Source: Pseudomonadota bacterium (GTDB lineage Bacteria; Pseudomonadota; Alphaproteobacteria; Rhizobiales; Aestuariivirgaceae). Taken from it: a stretch of 34,821 nucleotides of DNA. The position numbers and the translations under genes are program-made. The stretch's first letter is position 1. Every line of letters begins with the position of its first letter. The stretch spans positions 1 through 34,821 of the forward strand of contig CAUJIO010000007.1 of NCBI GenBank assembly GCA_963205315.1, in the 5' to 3' direction. Shown here one piece after another: positions 1 through 7,615 of this stretch. Under the pieces are notes generated by a model. The model did no database searches. It saw only the letters and a program-made list of their open reading frames with translations, and was not told the DNA's origin.

Positions 1-68
1 TGGAACACGTTCTTGCCAATATCGATGCCGAACACTGATGCACGGCTGCTTCCGTTCTGCTCCTTCAT
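1..68 (-). CDS. IS110-family transposase, N-terminal fragment (runs off left edge)
   Basis: The reverse strand from 68 reads MKEQNGSSRASVFGIDIGKN followed by VF. The GIDIGKNVF string is the first conserved block of IS110-family DEDD (RuvC-like) recombinases and contains the first catalytic Asp. The start at 68 is preceded by GAGGAG eight bases upstream; an ATG at 76 is out of frame and stops at once. Only about 22 codons are in the window, so integrity and subgroup cannot be judged. The 5' non-coding flank up to the IS3 remnant is only about 66 bp. That is short for a bridge RNA at this end and hints at the IS1111 subgroup (inference). Confidence 0.75.
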   Translation of the reverse strand, partial: MKEQNGSSRASVFGIDIGKNVF

Positions 69-134
69 CTGACCATCTCCTCTGGAGTTGCTCCGCCATT
101 CTGAGCCGGGTGGACAGGGCGGGTCATCTCATTA

Positions 135-1061
135 ATGGTGAGGCCTGCCGCCAAGCGTGAAGCTGTCGTTCATCTGAGAGAACTATTCCAGATGAGCGAG
201 CGGCGGGCCTGTTCCGTCATTGATGCTGACCGTAAGATGATCCGTTACCGGTCGCGACGTCCACTGGAGAGAGACCTGCGTGAACGGCTTCGTTCCCTTG
301 CCAATGAACGGCGACGGTTTGGCTACCGCCGGCTGTTCATCCTGCTGCGCAGGGAGGGCGAGCCCTCTGGCGTCAACCGCATCTACCGGCTCTACCGGGA
401 GGAAGGGCTGGGCGTGCGCAAGCGCAAGGGCCGCAAACGTTCCATCGGTATCCGCGCACCCATTCTCGTGGAGGCCAGATCGAACGCCCGGTGGTCACTG
501 GACTTCGTGCACGACCAGATGGCGCATGGCCGACGCTTGAGGATTTTGAACATCGTCGATGATGTCACTCATGAGTGCCTCGCTGCCATTCCCGACACCT
601 CGATCTCGGGCCGCCGCGTTGCGCGGGAGCTGACAGCCTTGATCGAGCAGAGAGGACGCCCAAACATGATCGTGAGTGACAATGGCACGGAGTTTACCTC
701 GCATGCTGTCTTCGCCTGGGCGAAGGAACACCGCATCGACTGGCATTACATCATGCCAGGCAAGCCCATGCAGAACGGCTATGTCGAGAGATTCAACGGC
801 AAGATGCGGGACGAGCTGCTGAATGAGACGCTGTTCTTCTCGCTCGATCAGGCCCGCCAGATGGTCGCCGCGTGGATCGAGGACTACAACACCGCGAGGC
901 CGCACTCATCGCTGGCCTACGAGACACCTGCGGCATTCGCCGCGAAGCTCGCTGCAACAGGCTGTCATGCTACGCCCCTCCGGGGCTCCGCATGCCAACC
1001 TGTTGCCCAACCCGCTCCACAGGGCATACAACAGGCCAGGTCTCTAAAAGCTGCTGGATGA
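135..1061 (+). CDS. IS3-family transposase OrfB (DDE integrase core), probably orphaned
   Basis: This 308-residue protein is the integrase half of an IS3 transposase. It has an HTH_21-like N-terminal part (RRFGYRRLFILLRREG) followed by an rve DDE core. Catalytic residues are visible as Asp in WSLDFVHD, Asp in VSDNGTEF and Glu in YVERFNGK, with exactly 35 residues between the second Asp and the Glu, the D(35)E signature. In intact relatives this protein is made as an OrfAB fusion by -1 frameshifting from orfA, and the reading frame normally continues upstream of the first Met. Here the upstream DNA is unrelated and carries the IS110 5' flank, so autonomous transposition is unlikely. The reading frame is uninterrupted, suggesting a recent disruption. 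Confidence 0.9.
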   Translation: MVRPAAKREAVVHLRELFQMSERRACSVIDADRKMIRYRSRRPLERDLRERLRSLANERRRFGYRRLFILLRREGEPSGVNRIYRLYREEGLGVRKRKGRKRSIGIRAPILVEARSNARWSLDFVHDQMAHGRRLRILNIVDDVTHECLAAIPDTSISGRRVARELTALIEQRGRPNMIVSDNGTEFTSHAVFAWAKEHRIDWHYIMPGKPMQNGYVERFNGKMRDELLNETLFFSLDQARQMVAAWIEDYNTARPHSSLAYETPAAFAAKLAATGCHATPLRGSACQPVAQPAPQGIQQARSLKAAG

Positions 1062-1079
1062 AAACTCAGTGGCAGGTCA
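135..1079 (+). mobile_element. IS3-family element, right part only
   Basis: The segment contains a full-looking orfB and a probable right terminal repeat, but no orfA and no left end. Recognisable IS3 coding sequence begins at the ATG at 135. Immediately left of it lies the 5' flank of an IS110-type transposase gene on the other strand. The right end is placed at 1079, where AACTCAGTGGCAGGTCA ends in CA about 18 bp after the orfB stop, as expected for an IS3 inverted repeat right. The missing left part was either deleted or lies beyond an IS110 insertion outside the window. The exact boundaries are inferred. Confidence 0.65.
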
Positions 1080-1246
1080 CGAGTGCCACGAATGGCAATG
1101 CACATGAAAGCTGGATGTTGGGACCACTTTCTTGCGGGGAAAAGAATTCTCTGTCTGATCACCGGATAACAATAGGAGTTGTTGCGGCGGAGACCGACGA
1201 GGCAAAGAAGCAGGTAGTAGGAGTCAGTCCCATCGATGAGATTAGA

Positions 1247-1561
1247 TCAAGTGCCCTTGCTGAATGCCTTTAGAGAGTAGGCGCCGCTGTCTTTCTTGTC
1301 TTGCCTTAGAGATTCGATCTCTGAGGGCGTCAGCGTCACGGAGGTTTCTGAGGCAGAATCCTCTGTCATAGGTGCCGGAATGAAAAGTGGTTCCGAGTTC
1401 TGTTCTGACTTTAGCTCTTGATTCGCCGCCGCTCGGGCTAGCGTCTGGAACTTGTGCTGCTGGGCCAGCATCTTCTGCTTGGCCGACGGGGTCTGTGCCT
1501 TCGTTGCCAATTGGCCGAACGCCTGCGCCCGCTTCTTGTGGTCCTGGCTGCTGAACTGCAT
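1247..1561 (-). CDS. Small hypothetical protein in accessory region
   Basis: This 104-residue ORF starts MQFSSQDHKKRAQAFGQLAT. The start at 1561 is chosen because GAGGAG lies seven bases upstream; an earlier in-frame ATG at 1594 has no such site. The product is rich in Gln, Lys, Ala and Ser, with an N-terminal part likely to be helical and a Ser/Thr/Glu-rich C-terminal half. There are no cysteines, no signal peptide and no membrane segment. I do not recognise the family. It sits alone between the IS3 remnant and tRNA-Arg, so it may be island cargo. Reality is supported by the ribosome site and the clean frame but not by any motif. Confidence 0.55.
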   Translation of the reverse strand: MQFSSQDHKKRAQAFGQLATKAQTPSAKQKMLAQQHKFQTLARAAANQELKSEQNSEPLFIPAPMTEDSASETSVTLTPSEIESLRQDKKDSGAYSLKAFSKGT

Positions 1562-1581
1562 GTGACATCTCCTCGGGATCA

Positions 1582-1610
1582 ACGTTAAACTCACCTCATG
1601 TCAGCCTCAA
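1582..1610 (-). promoter_or_regulatory. Possible promoter for the small hypothetical gene
   Basis: On the minus strand TTGAGG (1605-1610) and TAACGT (1582-1587) are separated by 17 bases, about 20 bp upstream of the chosen start at 1561. Spacing fits a housekeeping promoter, but both boxes are imperfect. The remaining intergenic DNA from 1611 to 1810 shows no gene or clear repeat. Confidence 0.25.
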
Positions 1611-1810
1611 CATTGGCTAATGCTCGCTCCCTGCAATTCACTCCCTCAGTGTGGGCAAGAATACCATTGGAGTCTTAAGCGGCTTCGCCCCATCTGTGTT
1701 GACTGGCTAACCATTCATCTTTTTGATTTCGGTAGCAGTGTCGGTGCTTGCTATGTGCTTACTTCCTCGACGCACGCTCGAACAGAGATCTTTTAAATCA
1801 TTGAAACAAT

Positions 1811-1887
1811 TGGCGCACCCGACAGGATTCGAACCTGTGACCTCTGCCTTCGGAGGGCAGCACTCTATCCAGCTGAGCTACGGGTGC
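1811..1887 (-). tRNA. tRNA-Arg (anticodon CCG)
   Basis: The reverse strand folds as a complete 77-nt tRNA. Acceptor arm GCACCCG (1881-1887) pairs with CGGGTGC (1815-1821), there is a discriminator G, and the CCA end is encoded (1811-1813). The anticodon stem CTGCC/GGCAG encloses the loop CTCCGAA, giving anticodon CCG (plus-strand CGG at 1851-1853), which reads CGG arginine codons. The T arm contains GGTTCGAATCC. The gene separates mobile DNA on the left from conserved chromosomal genes on the right, and its 3' end points toward the mobile region, the usual geometry for tRNA-targeted integration. Confidence 0.95.
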
Positions 1888-1972
1888 AGCGCCGTGGGAA
1901 GACCTCTATAGCGGATTGACGTGGCGCTTCGCAATGGCTGGCGCTATCACCCGGGCTTGCGGAGGATCTTTC

Positions 1973-3022
1973 ATGAAAGCTGCCCTGTTCGAGGCCTATC
2001 GCGGCCCATTGAGCATCAAGACCGTTGCCGATCCCGTCTGCCCGACGGACGGCGTGGTTCTCAAGGTCGAGGCTTGTGGCGTCTGCCGGTCGGATTGGCA
2101 TGGCTGGAGCGGTGCCGACCCGGATGTGGCCGTGCCGCATGTGCCGGGCCATGAATTCGCCGGCATAATCATTGAAACCGGACGCGACTGCCGCCGCTTC
2201 CGCAAAGGCGACCGCGTCACCGCCCCTTTCATTCTGGCCTGTGGCGACTGCGCCGATTGCCGTGGCGGCGAGCCTACGGTGTGTAATCATCAATATGTCG
2301 TCGGCTTCTCCGGCTGGGGCGCCTTCGCCGAAATGCTGGCCGTGCCGCGGGCCGATTTCAATCTGGTGCTGCTACCCGACAATCTCGGTTTCACGGAGGC
2401 CGCCGCAATGGGCTGCCGCCTCACCACTGCCTTCCGCGGCCTTGTCGACCGCGCACAATTGCAGCCGGGCGAATGGCTGGCCATTCATGGCTGTGGCGGC
2501 GTCGGCCTCTCCGCCGTGATGATTGCTGCCGCGCTCGGCGCCCAGATCCTTGCGATCGACGTCAACGATGAGGCGCTTGCCATGGCCCGCACGCTCGGTG
2601 CCAATGTGACGCTCAATCCCAATGCTGTCGTGGACGTGGGGATGGCAATCCGTGAACTCACCGGGGGTGGCGCCCATGTGTCGATCGACGCCCTTGGCAT
2701 AACCGCCACGTTCCACAATTCCATTCGCGGTTTGCGAAAGCTTGGCCGCCACGTGCAGATCGGCCAACCATTGGAGCGCCACGCCAACCCGACGATTCCA
2801 TTGCTGGAAACAGTCTATTCCCGCCAGATCAGCATCATGGGTACGCGCGGCATTGCAGCGAGCCGATTCTCCGCGCTGCTGGGCATGATTGCCGGCGGCA
2901 GGCTCGATCCGGCGCGGATGATCACCAGACGGATCGGGCTTTCCGAATCCGGTGACGCATTGGCAGCGATGAATGGCTATAGCGGCGTTGGCGTCACGGT
3001 GATCGACAACCTCGCCGGATAG
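1973..3022 (+). CDS. Zinc-dependent alcohol dehydrogenase (MDR superfamily)
   Basis: This 349-residue medium-chain dehydrogenase oxidises an alcohol or polyol with NAD(P), in the cytoplasm; the substrate is not predictable. The catalytic-zinc Cys is in CGVCRSDWHGW (Cys38) and the GHE motif follows in VPGHEFAG. Four structural-zinc cysteines lie in CGDCADCRGGEPTVC. The Rossmann fold shows HGCGGVGLSA, with an Asp at the end of beta-2 (LAIDVND) that favours NAD over NADP. The start at 1973 is preferred over an upstream ATG at 1916 because GGAGG lies seven bases ahead and family members begin MKA. It lies 85 bp after the tRNA-Arg gene and 37 bp before polA. Co-transcription with polA is possible but not shown. 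Confidence 0.85.
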   Translation: MKAALFEAYRGPLSIKTVADPVCPTDGVVLKVEACGVCRSDWHGWSGADPDVAVPHVPGHEFAGIIIETGRDCRRFRKGDRVTAPFILACGDCADCRGGEPTVCNHQYVVGFSGWGAFAEMLAVPRADFNLVLLPDNLGFTEAAAMGCRLTTAFRGLVDRAQLQPGEWLAIHGCGGVGLSAVMIAAALGAQILAIDVNDEALAMARTLGANVTLNPNAVVDVGMAIRELTGGGAHVSIDALGITATFHNSIRGLRKLGRHVQIGQPLERHANPTIPLLETVYSRQISIMGTRGIAASRFSALLGMIAGGRLDPARMITRRIGLSESGDALAAMNGYSGVGVTVIDNLAG

Positions 3023-3059
3023 GCTGGCATCGCCGGACTCGCAGTGGCATAGTGCCGGC

Positions 3060-6017
3060 ATGTCTCACACATCCTCGCTCAAAGCCGGTGACCATCTCTA
3101 CCTGATCGATGGATCGGGTTATATTTTCCGCGCCTATCACGCGCTGCCGCCGTTGACGCGCAAGTCCGACGGGCTGCCGGTCGGCGCCGTGCAGGGTTTC
3201 TGCAACATGCTGTGGAAGCTGTTGAAGGAGACCAATTCCGGACAGAAGCCGACGCATCTGGCGGTGATCTTCGACAAGTCGTCGAAGACGTTCAGGAATG
3301 ACATCTACCCCGAATACAAGGCCCACCGGCCGGAACCGCCGGCTGATCTGCGGCCGCAGTTCGGGCTCATCAAGCTGGCGACACGCGCCTTCAACGTGCC
3401 GGCGATCGAGCAGGACAACTATGAGGCCGACGATCTCATCGCCACCTATGCCAGGCAGGCGGTGGAAGCCGGAGCCACCTGCCGTATCGTCTCCTCGGAC
3501 AAGGATCTGATGCAATTGATCCGCCCCGGCGTTGCCCTTTACGACACGATGAAGGACCGCGAGGTCGGCGAGCCCGAGGTCTTCGAGAAATTTGGTGTGA
3601 CGCCGGACAAGGTCATCGACATCCAGTCGCTGGCCGGTGACTCGGTTGACAATGTCCCGGGCGTGCCGGGCATCGGCGTCAAGACCGCGGCCCAGCTCAT
3701 CACCGAATATGGCGATCTCGAAACGTTGCTGGCGAAGGCCTCCGGGATCAAGCAACAGAAGCGTCGCGAGAATCTGATTCAGTTCGCCGAGCAGGCCCGC
3801 ATCTCGAAGCGGCTGGTAACACTCGACGAGCATGTGCCGGTGGAACATGACGTGGGCAGCTTCGCCGTCGATTCACCAAAGCCGATGCATCTCATTGGTT
3901 TCCTCAAGGCGCTGGAATTCACCAGTTTCACGCGCAAGGTCGCGGGCGAACTTGACTGCGACGCCGGCGCGATCGAACCGGTTCCGGTGGAAGTGAAGTT
4001 CTGGCCGCCGGAGGGCGAGGAGGCAGGAGCGGCAACGACCGAGAGTCGTCGTGACCGGGCAACGTCCCAGTCATCGGCCGAAGAGCCAAAGCCGATGACG
4101 GATGCCCGGCACAAGACCGGGCATGACGCAACGACGGGGAACCACGACGACGCGTTATTGAAGCTACCCATCGATCACGCCGCTTACGAAACCGTCACCA
4201 CGCTTGACGCTCTCCGCCATTGGATCGGCTCGGCCTATGAGCGCGGCTACATTGCGGTCGACACCGAGACCGATGCGCTCGATTCGATGCAGGCCAATCT
4301 CGTTGGCGTGTCGCTGGCGACCGAGCCGGGCAAGGCCTGTTACATTCCGTTGGCCCACAAGGCGTCGGGCGGCGGCCTCTTCGGCGGTGATCTGCTTGAC
4401 GGCCAGATTGCGCGCGATGCGGCCATTGCCGCACTAAAGCCCCTGCTGGAAGATCCCTCGATCCTGAAGATCGGCCAGAATCTCAAATATGATATCGAGG
4501 TGCTGAAGCGCTACAACATCGACGTGGCTCCGCTCGATGACACCATGCTGATGTCCTACGTGCTGGAATCGGGCGATGTCGGTCACGGCATGGATGAACT
4601 TTCCCTGCGTCACCTGAACCACAAGTGCATTTCGTTCAAGGACGTTGCTGGCTCCGGAAAATCGATGATCAGCTTCGATCAGGTGCCGGTCGATCGCGCG
4701 ACGCAATATGCAGCCGAGGATGCCGACGTCACTTTGCGGCTGTGGCTGCTGCTGAAGCCGCGTCTCGCGCAGATCGGCAAGCGGACTGTTTATGAAACGC
4801 TGGAGCGTCCGATGGTGCGCGTGCTGGCGGCGATGGAGATGGAGGGCATCCTCATCGATCCCGATTTGTTGAAGCGGCTGTCGAACGATCTCGCGTCCGC
4901 TGCCGCCGAAATCGAGAAGCACGTCTATGAACTGGCTGGCGAGCGCTTCAACATCGGTTCACCGAAACAGCTGGGCGACATCCTGTTTGGCCGCATGGGA
5001 TTGCCGGGTGGCCGCAAGACCGCGACCGGAGCCTGGAGCACCGATTCCGATGCGCTGGAAGATCTCGCGTCGCAAGGCATCGAGCTGGCGCGCCGGGTGG
5101 TCGACTGGCGTCAGCTGTCGAAGCTCCGCTCAACGTATACCGACGCATTGCCGGGTTACATCAATCCGGCGACGGGCCGCGTTCACACGTCTTACTCATT
5201 GGCCGCCACCTCGACCGGGCGCTTGTCCTCCACCGAACCCAACCTGCAGAACATTCCGGTACGCACGGAGGAAGGCCGCAAGATCCGCACCGCCTTCATT
5301 GCTCCTCAAGGTTCCAAGCTGATCAGCGCCGATTACAGCCAGATCGAGTTGCGCGTGCTGGCGCATGTGGCGGATATTCCGCAACTGAAGAAGGCCTTTG
5401 CCGATGGCCTCGACATTCATGCCATGACGGCATCCGAAATGTTCGGCGTTCCGATTGCCGGCATGGACCCGATGGTCCGGCGCCGCGCCAAGGCGATCAA
5501 CTTCGGCATCATCTATGGCATCTCGGCTTTCGGGCTGGCGAACCAGCTGTCGATATCGCGTGAAGAGGCGGGCGAATACATCAAGACATATTTCAAGCGC
5601 TTTCCCGGCATCCGCGAGTACATGGAGACAACCAAGCAGGCGGCGCGCGACAATGGCTATGTCGAAACCATCTTCGGCCGGCGCTGCCACTTCCCGCGCA
5701 TCAAGTCGCCCAATCCCTCGGAGCGCGCCTTTCTCGAGCGCGCCGCCATCAACGCCCCCATACAGGGAGCGGCCGCCGACATCATCCGCCGCGCCATGGT
5801 GCGCATGCCGGGCGCGCTTGCGGAAGCCGGCGTCAAGGCACGCATGCTGCTGCAGGTGCATGACGAACTGATCTTCGAGACAGTGGACGCCGATGTCGAA
5901 GAGACCAAGGATATCGTCAAGCGCGTGATGATCGCGGCACCTGAACCCGCTGTGAAACTGAGCGTGCCGCTTCAGGTGGATGCCCGTGCCGCGAAAAACT
6001 GGGAGGAGGCGCATTGA
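3060..6017 (+). CDS. polA: DNA polymerase I
   Basis: This 985-residue polymerase acts in Okazaki-fragment maturation and excision repair. Its N-terminal 5'-3' exonuclease begins LYLIDGSGYIFRAYHALPPL and includes DNYEADDLIA and SLAGDSVDNVPGVPGIG. The proofreading domain keeps its metal ligands (Asp401 and Glu403 in AVDTETDAL), unlike Taq polymerase, so it is probably active. The polymerase domain has motif A with Asp758 (SADYSQIELRVL), the O-helix block RRRAKAINFGIIYG and motif C with Asp935 (QVHDELIFE). It is longer than the roughly 930 residues of E. coli PolA, partly because the linker between the two exonuclease domains carries a palindromic repeat insertion (codons 325-357). The start at 3060 has only a weak ribosome site. 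polA is convergent with selO, 48 bp away. Confidence 0.97.
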   Translation: MSHTSSLKAGDHLYLIDGSGYIFRAYHALPPLTRKSDGLPVGAVQGFCNMLWKLLKETNSGQKPTHLAVIFDKSSKTFRNDIYPEYKAHRPEPPADLRPQFGLIKLATRAFNVPAIEQDNYEADDLIATYARQAVEAGATCRIVSSDKDLMQLIRPGVALYDTMKDREVGEPEVFEKFGVTPDKVIDIQSLAGDSVDNVPGVPGIGVKTAAQLITEYGDLETLLAKASGIKQQKRRENLIQFAEQARISKRLVTLDEHVPVEHDVGSFAVDSPKPMHLIGFLKALEFTSFTRKVAGELDCDAGAIEPVPVEVKFWPPEGEEAGAATTESRRDRATSQSSAEEPKPMTDARHKTGHDATTGNHDDALLKLPIDHAAYETVTTLDALRHWIGSAYERGYIAVDTETDALDSMQANLVGVSLATEPGKACYIPLAHKASGGGLFGGDLLDGQIARDAAIAALKPLLEDPSILKIGQNLKYDIEVLKRYNIDVAPLDDTMLMSYVLESGDVGHGMDELSLRHLNHKCISFKDVAGSGKSMISFDQVPVDRATQYAAEDADVTLRLWLLLKPRLAQIGKRTVYETLERPMVRVLAAMEMEGILIDPDLLKRLSNDLASAAAEIEKHVYELAGERFNIGSPKQLGDILFGRMGLPGGRKTATGAWSTDSDALEDLASQGIELARRVVDWRQLSKLRSTYTDALPGYINPATGRVHTSYSLAATSTGRLSSTEPNLQNIPVRTEEGRKIRTAFIAPQGSKLISADYSQIELRVLAHVADIPQLKKAFADGLDIHAMTASEMFGVPIAGMDPMVRRRAKAINFGIIYGISAFGLANQLSISREEAGEYIKTYFKRFPGIREYMETTKQAARDNGYVETIFGRRCHFPRIKSPNPSERAFLERAAINAPIQGAAADIIRRAMVRMPGALAEAGVKARMLLQVHDELIFETVDADVEETKDIVKRVMIAAPEPAVKLSVPLQVDARAAKNWEEAH
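4032..4135 (+). repeat. Palindromic mosaic repeat inserted in frame within polA
   Basis: About 96 bp (32 codons) are bounded by an 8-bp direct repeat GCAACGAC at 4032-4039 and 4128-4135, each encoding Ala-Thr-Thr in frame. Inside are three palindromic modules. The first is an imperfect one at 4051-4074 (GTGACCGGG...CCCAGTCAT). The second has arms GTCATCGGC (4070-4078) and GCCGATGAC (4091-4099). The third is GGATGCCCGG...CCGGGCATGACG at 4100-4128. An outer CGTCGT (4047-4052) pairs with ACGACG (4131-4136). The encoded peptide is charged and low complexity and falls in the linker between the 5'-3' and 3'-5' exonuclease domains. The last module resembles the extragenic palindrome common in Rhizobiales genomes. 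The insertion interpretation is inferred; the repeats are seen directly. Confidence 0.75.
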
Positions 6018-6065
6018 GGAACCCCAGCGCCGCTCTTCGGCCGGATCACGCCTGAGACAAATACA

Positions 6066-7496
6066 TCACGTGCCGCAAAACGTGCGATACACCTGCTCCG
6101 CGGGTGCGGGCGCCGCCGCGTAGCGTTCCGCACCTGGTTGTTCCTCATATGGATTCATCAGAATATGGAGCATCGTTTCGAACGGCGTGTAGTCGCCGTG
6201 TTGAATGGCTGCCGCGATCATCTCTTCCACAAGATGATTGCGCGGAATGTAGGCGGGATTGACGGAGCGCATCAAAAGCCTTCGATCCTCCGCAGACTGA
6301 GGATCGCGCGTCAGGCGATCTTGCCACAGGGGGCTCCATGAGGCGAGTGCGGAAACCGTCTCGCCGTTCGCGAGCTGGCGGAAGCTGTTGGTGAAGTCCG
6401 CCCGCGCCATCTGCAAGGCATCGAGAAGCTGCTGGATAAGCAGCGCGTCGCCATCTTCTTCTGTGACGAGGCCGATCTTCTTCCGGAAGCCCGCGAGCCA
6501 TTGCTGCGTATAGATTGCCGGGAAACCTTCGATCCGTTCCGTGGCGATGCGGATGGCCACGTCCCGGTCGGCATCAATCAAAGGCAACAGCGTCTCCGCC
6601 AAGCGCGCCAGATTCCATTGCGCAATGGGCGCCTGATTGTCATAGGCATAGCGTCCGCCCTGGTCGATGGAGCTGAACACGGTCGCCGGATCATAGGCGT
6701 CCATGAAGGCGCAGGGGCCATAGTCGATGGTCTCGCCCGACACGGAGGTGTTATCGGTGTTCATCACACCATGAATGAAGCCGGCCTGTACCCATCGTGC
6801 CACGAGACTGGCCTGCGCCTGCATCACCGAATCAAGAAGGGCGAGGTAGGGGTTGGCCGCGCCAGCCAGTGCAGGATAGTGCCTGGCGATGACATGGTCG
6901 GCGAGAAGCCTGAGCGAGTCGAGGTCGCGGCGAACGGCGAAGAACTGGAAGGTGCCGACGCGAATGTGACTCGCAGCGACCCGTGTCAGCACCGCGCCCG
7001 GCAGCACTTGCTCGCGGTAGACCCTCTCGCCTGTGGTGGCCGCCATCAGCGCCCGCGTCGTGGGGATGCCCAGCGCATGCATTGACTCGCTCACCAGGTA
7101 CTCGCGCAGCACCGGACCGAGCGCCGCCCGGCCGTCGCCACGCCGGGAGAACGGCGTGGGGCCGGCACCTTTGAGCTGGATGTCGCGGCGGCGGCCATGA
7201 AGGTCGATGACTTCGCCCATCAGGATCGCACGCCCGTCGCCCAGTTGCGGCACGAAATTCCCGAACTGATGCCCGGCATAGGCCTGGGCGATGGGGGTCA
7301 TTCCCTCCAGCAGGGCGTTTCCCACCCCGACATCGGCGGTCAACAGGGCAGGATCGAGTCTGAGTTCGGCGGCCAGCGCCGCATTTACCGTGATGAGGCG
7401 CGGGGCTTCCACCGGTGTTGGCGACACGCTGACATGCATGGTGCCGGGCAGGCGGGCATAGCTGTTGTCGAAGGCGACGGCGGGCGTGACTGTCAT
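6066..7496 (-). CDS. selO: Protein adenylyltransferase SelO (YdiU family)
   Basis: This 476-residue pseudokinase-fold enzyme transfers AMP from ATP to Ser/Thr/Tyr of target proteins, a role tied to redox stress in characterised members. It matches E. coli YdiU in length. Family blocks present are FDNSYARLPG at the N-terminus, QLKGAGPTPFSRRGDGRAAL (nucleotide-binding Lys and Arg), GFIHGVMNTDNTSVSGETID and the metal-binding DYGPCAFMD. The C-terminus ends FCGT, retaining the single Cys found in bacterial members where eukaryotes have selenocysteine. The start at 7496 (MTVTPAVAFDNSYARLPG) is chosen because it matches the family N-terminus; the frame stays open to 7613 but runs into the ahcY regulatory region. 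It is divergent from ahcY across a 119-bp intergenic region. Confidence 0.93.
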   Translation of the reverse strand: MTVTPAVAFDNSYARLPGTMHVSVSPTPVEAPRLITVNAALAAELRLDPALLTADVGVGNALLEGMTPIAQAYAGHQFGNFVPQLGDGRAILMGEVIDLHGRRRDIQLKGAGPTPFSRRGDGRAALGPVLREYLVSESMHALGIPTTRALMAATTGERVYREQVLPGAVLTRVAASHIRVGTFQFFAVRRDLDSLRLLADHVIARHYPALAGAANPYLALLDSVMQAQASLVARWVQAGFIHGVMNTDNTSVSGETIDYGPCAFMDAYDPATVFSSIDQGGRYAYDNQAPIAQWNLARLAETLLPLIDADRDVAIRIATERIEGFPAIYTQQWLAGFRKKIGLVTEEDGDALLIQQLLDALQMARADFTNSFRQLANGETVSALASWSPLWQDRLTRDPQSAEDRRLLMRSVNPAYIPRNHLVEEMIAAAIQHGDYTPFETMLHILMNPYEEQPGAERYAAAPAPAEQVYRTFCGT

Positions 7497-7529
7497 TCCG
7501 GTAATATAAGCGGTCTCGCACCAATCTGA

Positions 7530-7549
7530 ACATAAAGAATTCTTTATGT
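7530..7549. promoter_or_regulatory. Perfect 20-bp palindrome, candidate SahR operator
   Basis: ACATAAAGAATTCTTTATGT is a perfect palindrome in the selO-ahcY divergent region, 66 bp before the ahcY start and 33 bp before the selO start. Its ATAAAG...CTTTAT half-sites resemble the operators reported for SahR, the ArsR-family S-adenosylhomocysteine-responsive repressor that controls ahcY and methionine-cycle genes in many proteobacteria. The palindrome is seen directly. The regulator assignment rests on recalled motif similarity and on the ahcY context; no sahR gene is in the window. Confidence 0.6.
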
Positions 7550-7571
7550 CGTTGTGGACAGTCCCCCGCCC

Positions 7572-7587
7572 CGCTGCTATAGCAGCG
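7572..7587. promoter_or_regulatory. Second perfect palindrome overlapping a possible ahcY -10 box
   Basis: CGCTGCTATAGCAGCG is a perfect 16-bp palindrome 29 bp before the ahcY start. Its centre, TATAGC (7578-7583), could serve as a -10 hexamer with GTGGAC (7554-7559) as a poor -35 at 18 bp. It may be a promoter core, a leader hairpin or chance. The ahcY ribosome site GAGGA follows at 7606-7610. Confidence 0.3.
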
Positions 7588-7615
7588 CCCAATTGCACCC
7601 GATCCGAGGACAACC

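Noticed and set aside
1723-1911. 62-residue ORF reading [20 protein letters not shown]
   Set aside because: It is the antisense of tRNA-Arg; this peptide is a well-known annotation artefact.
7497-7613. Extra 39 N-terminal residues of SelO
   Set aside because: They would be translated through the palindromic ahcY/selO control region and do not match the SelO N-terminus.
7550-7615. SAM or SAH riboswitch before ahcY
   Set aside because: The leader is too short and shows no riboswitch-like pseudoknot pattern; a protein-binding palindrome explains the region better.
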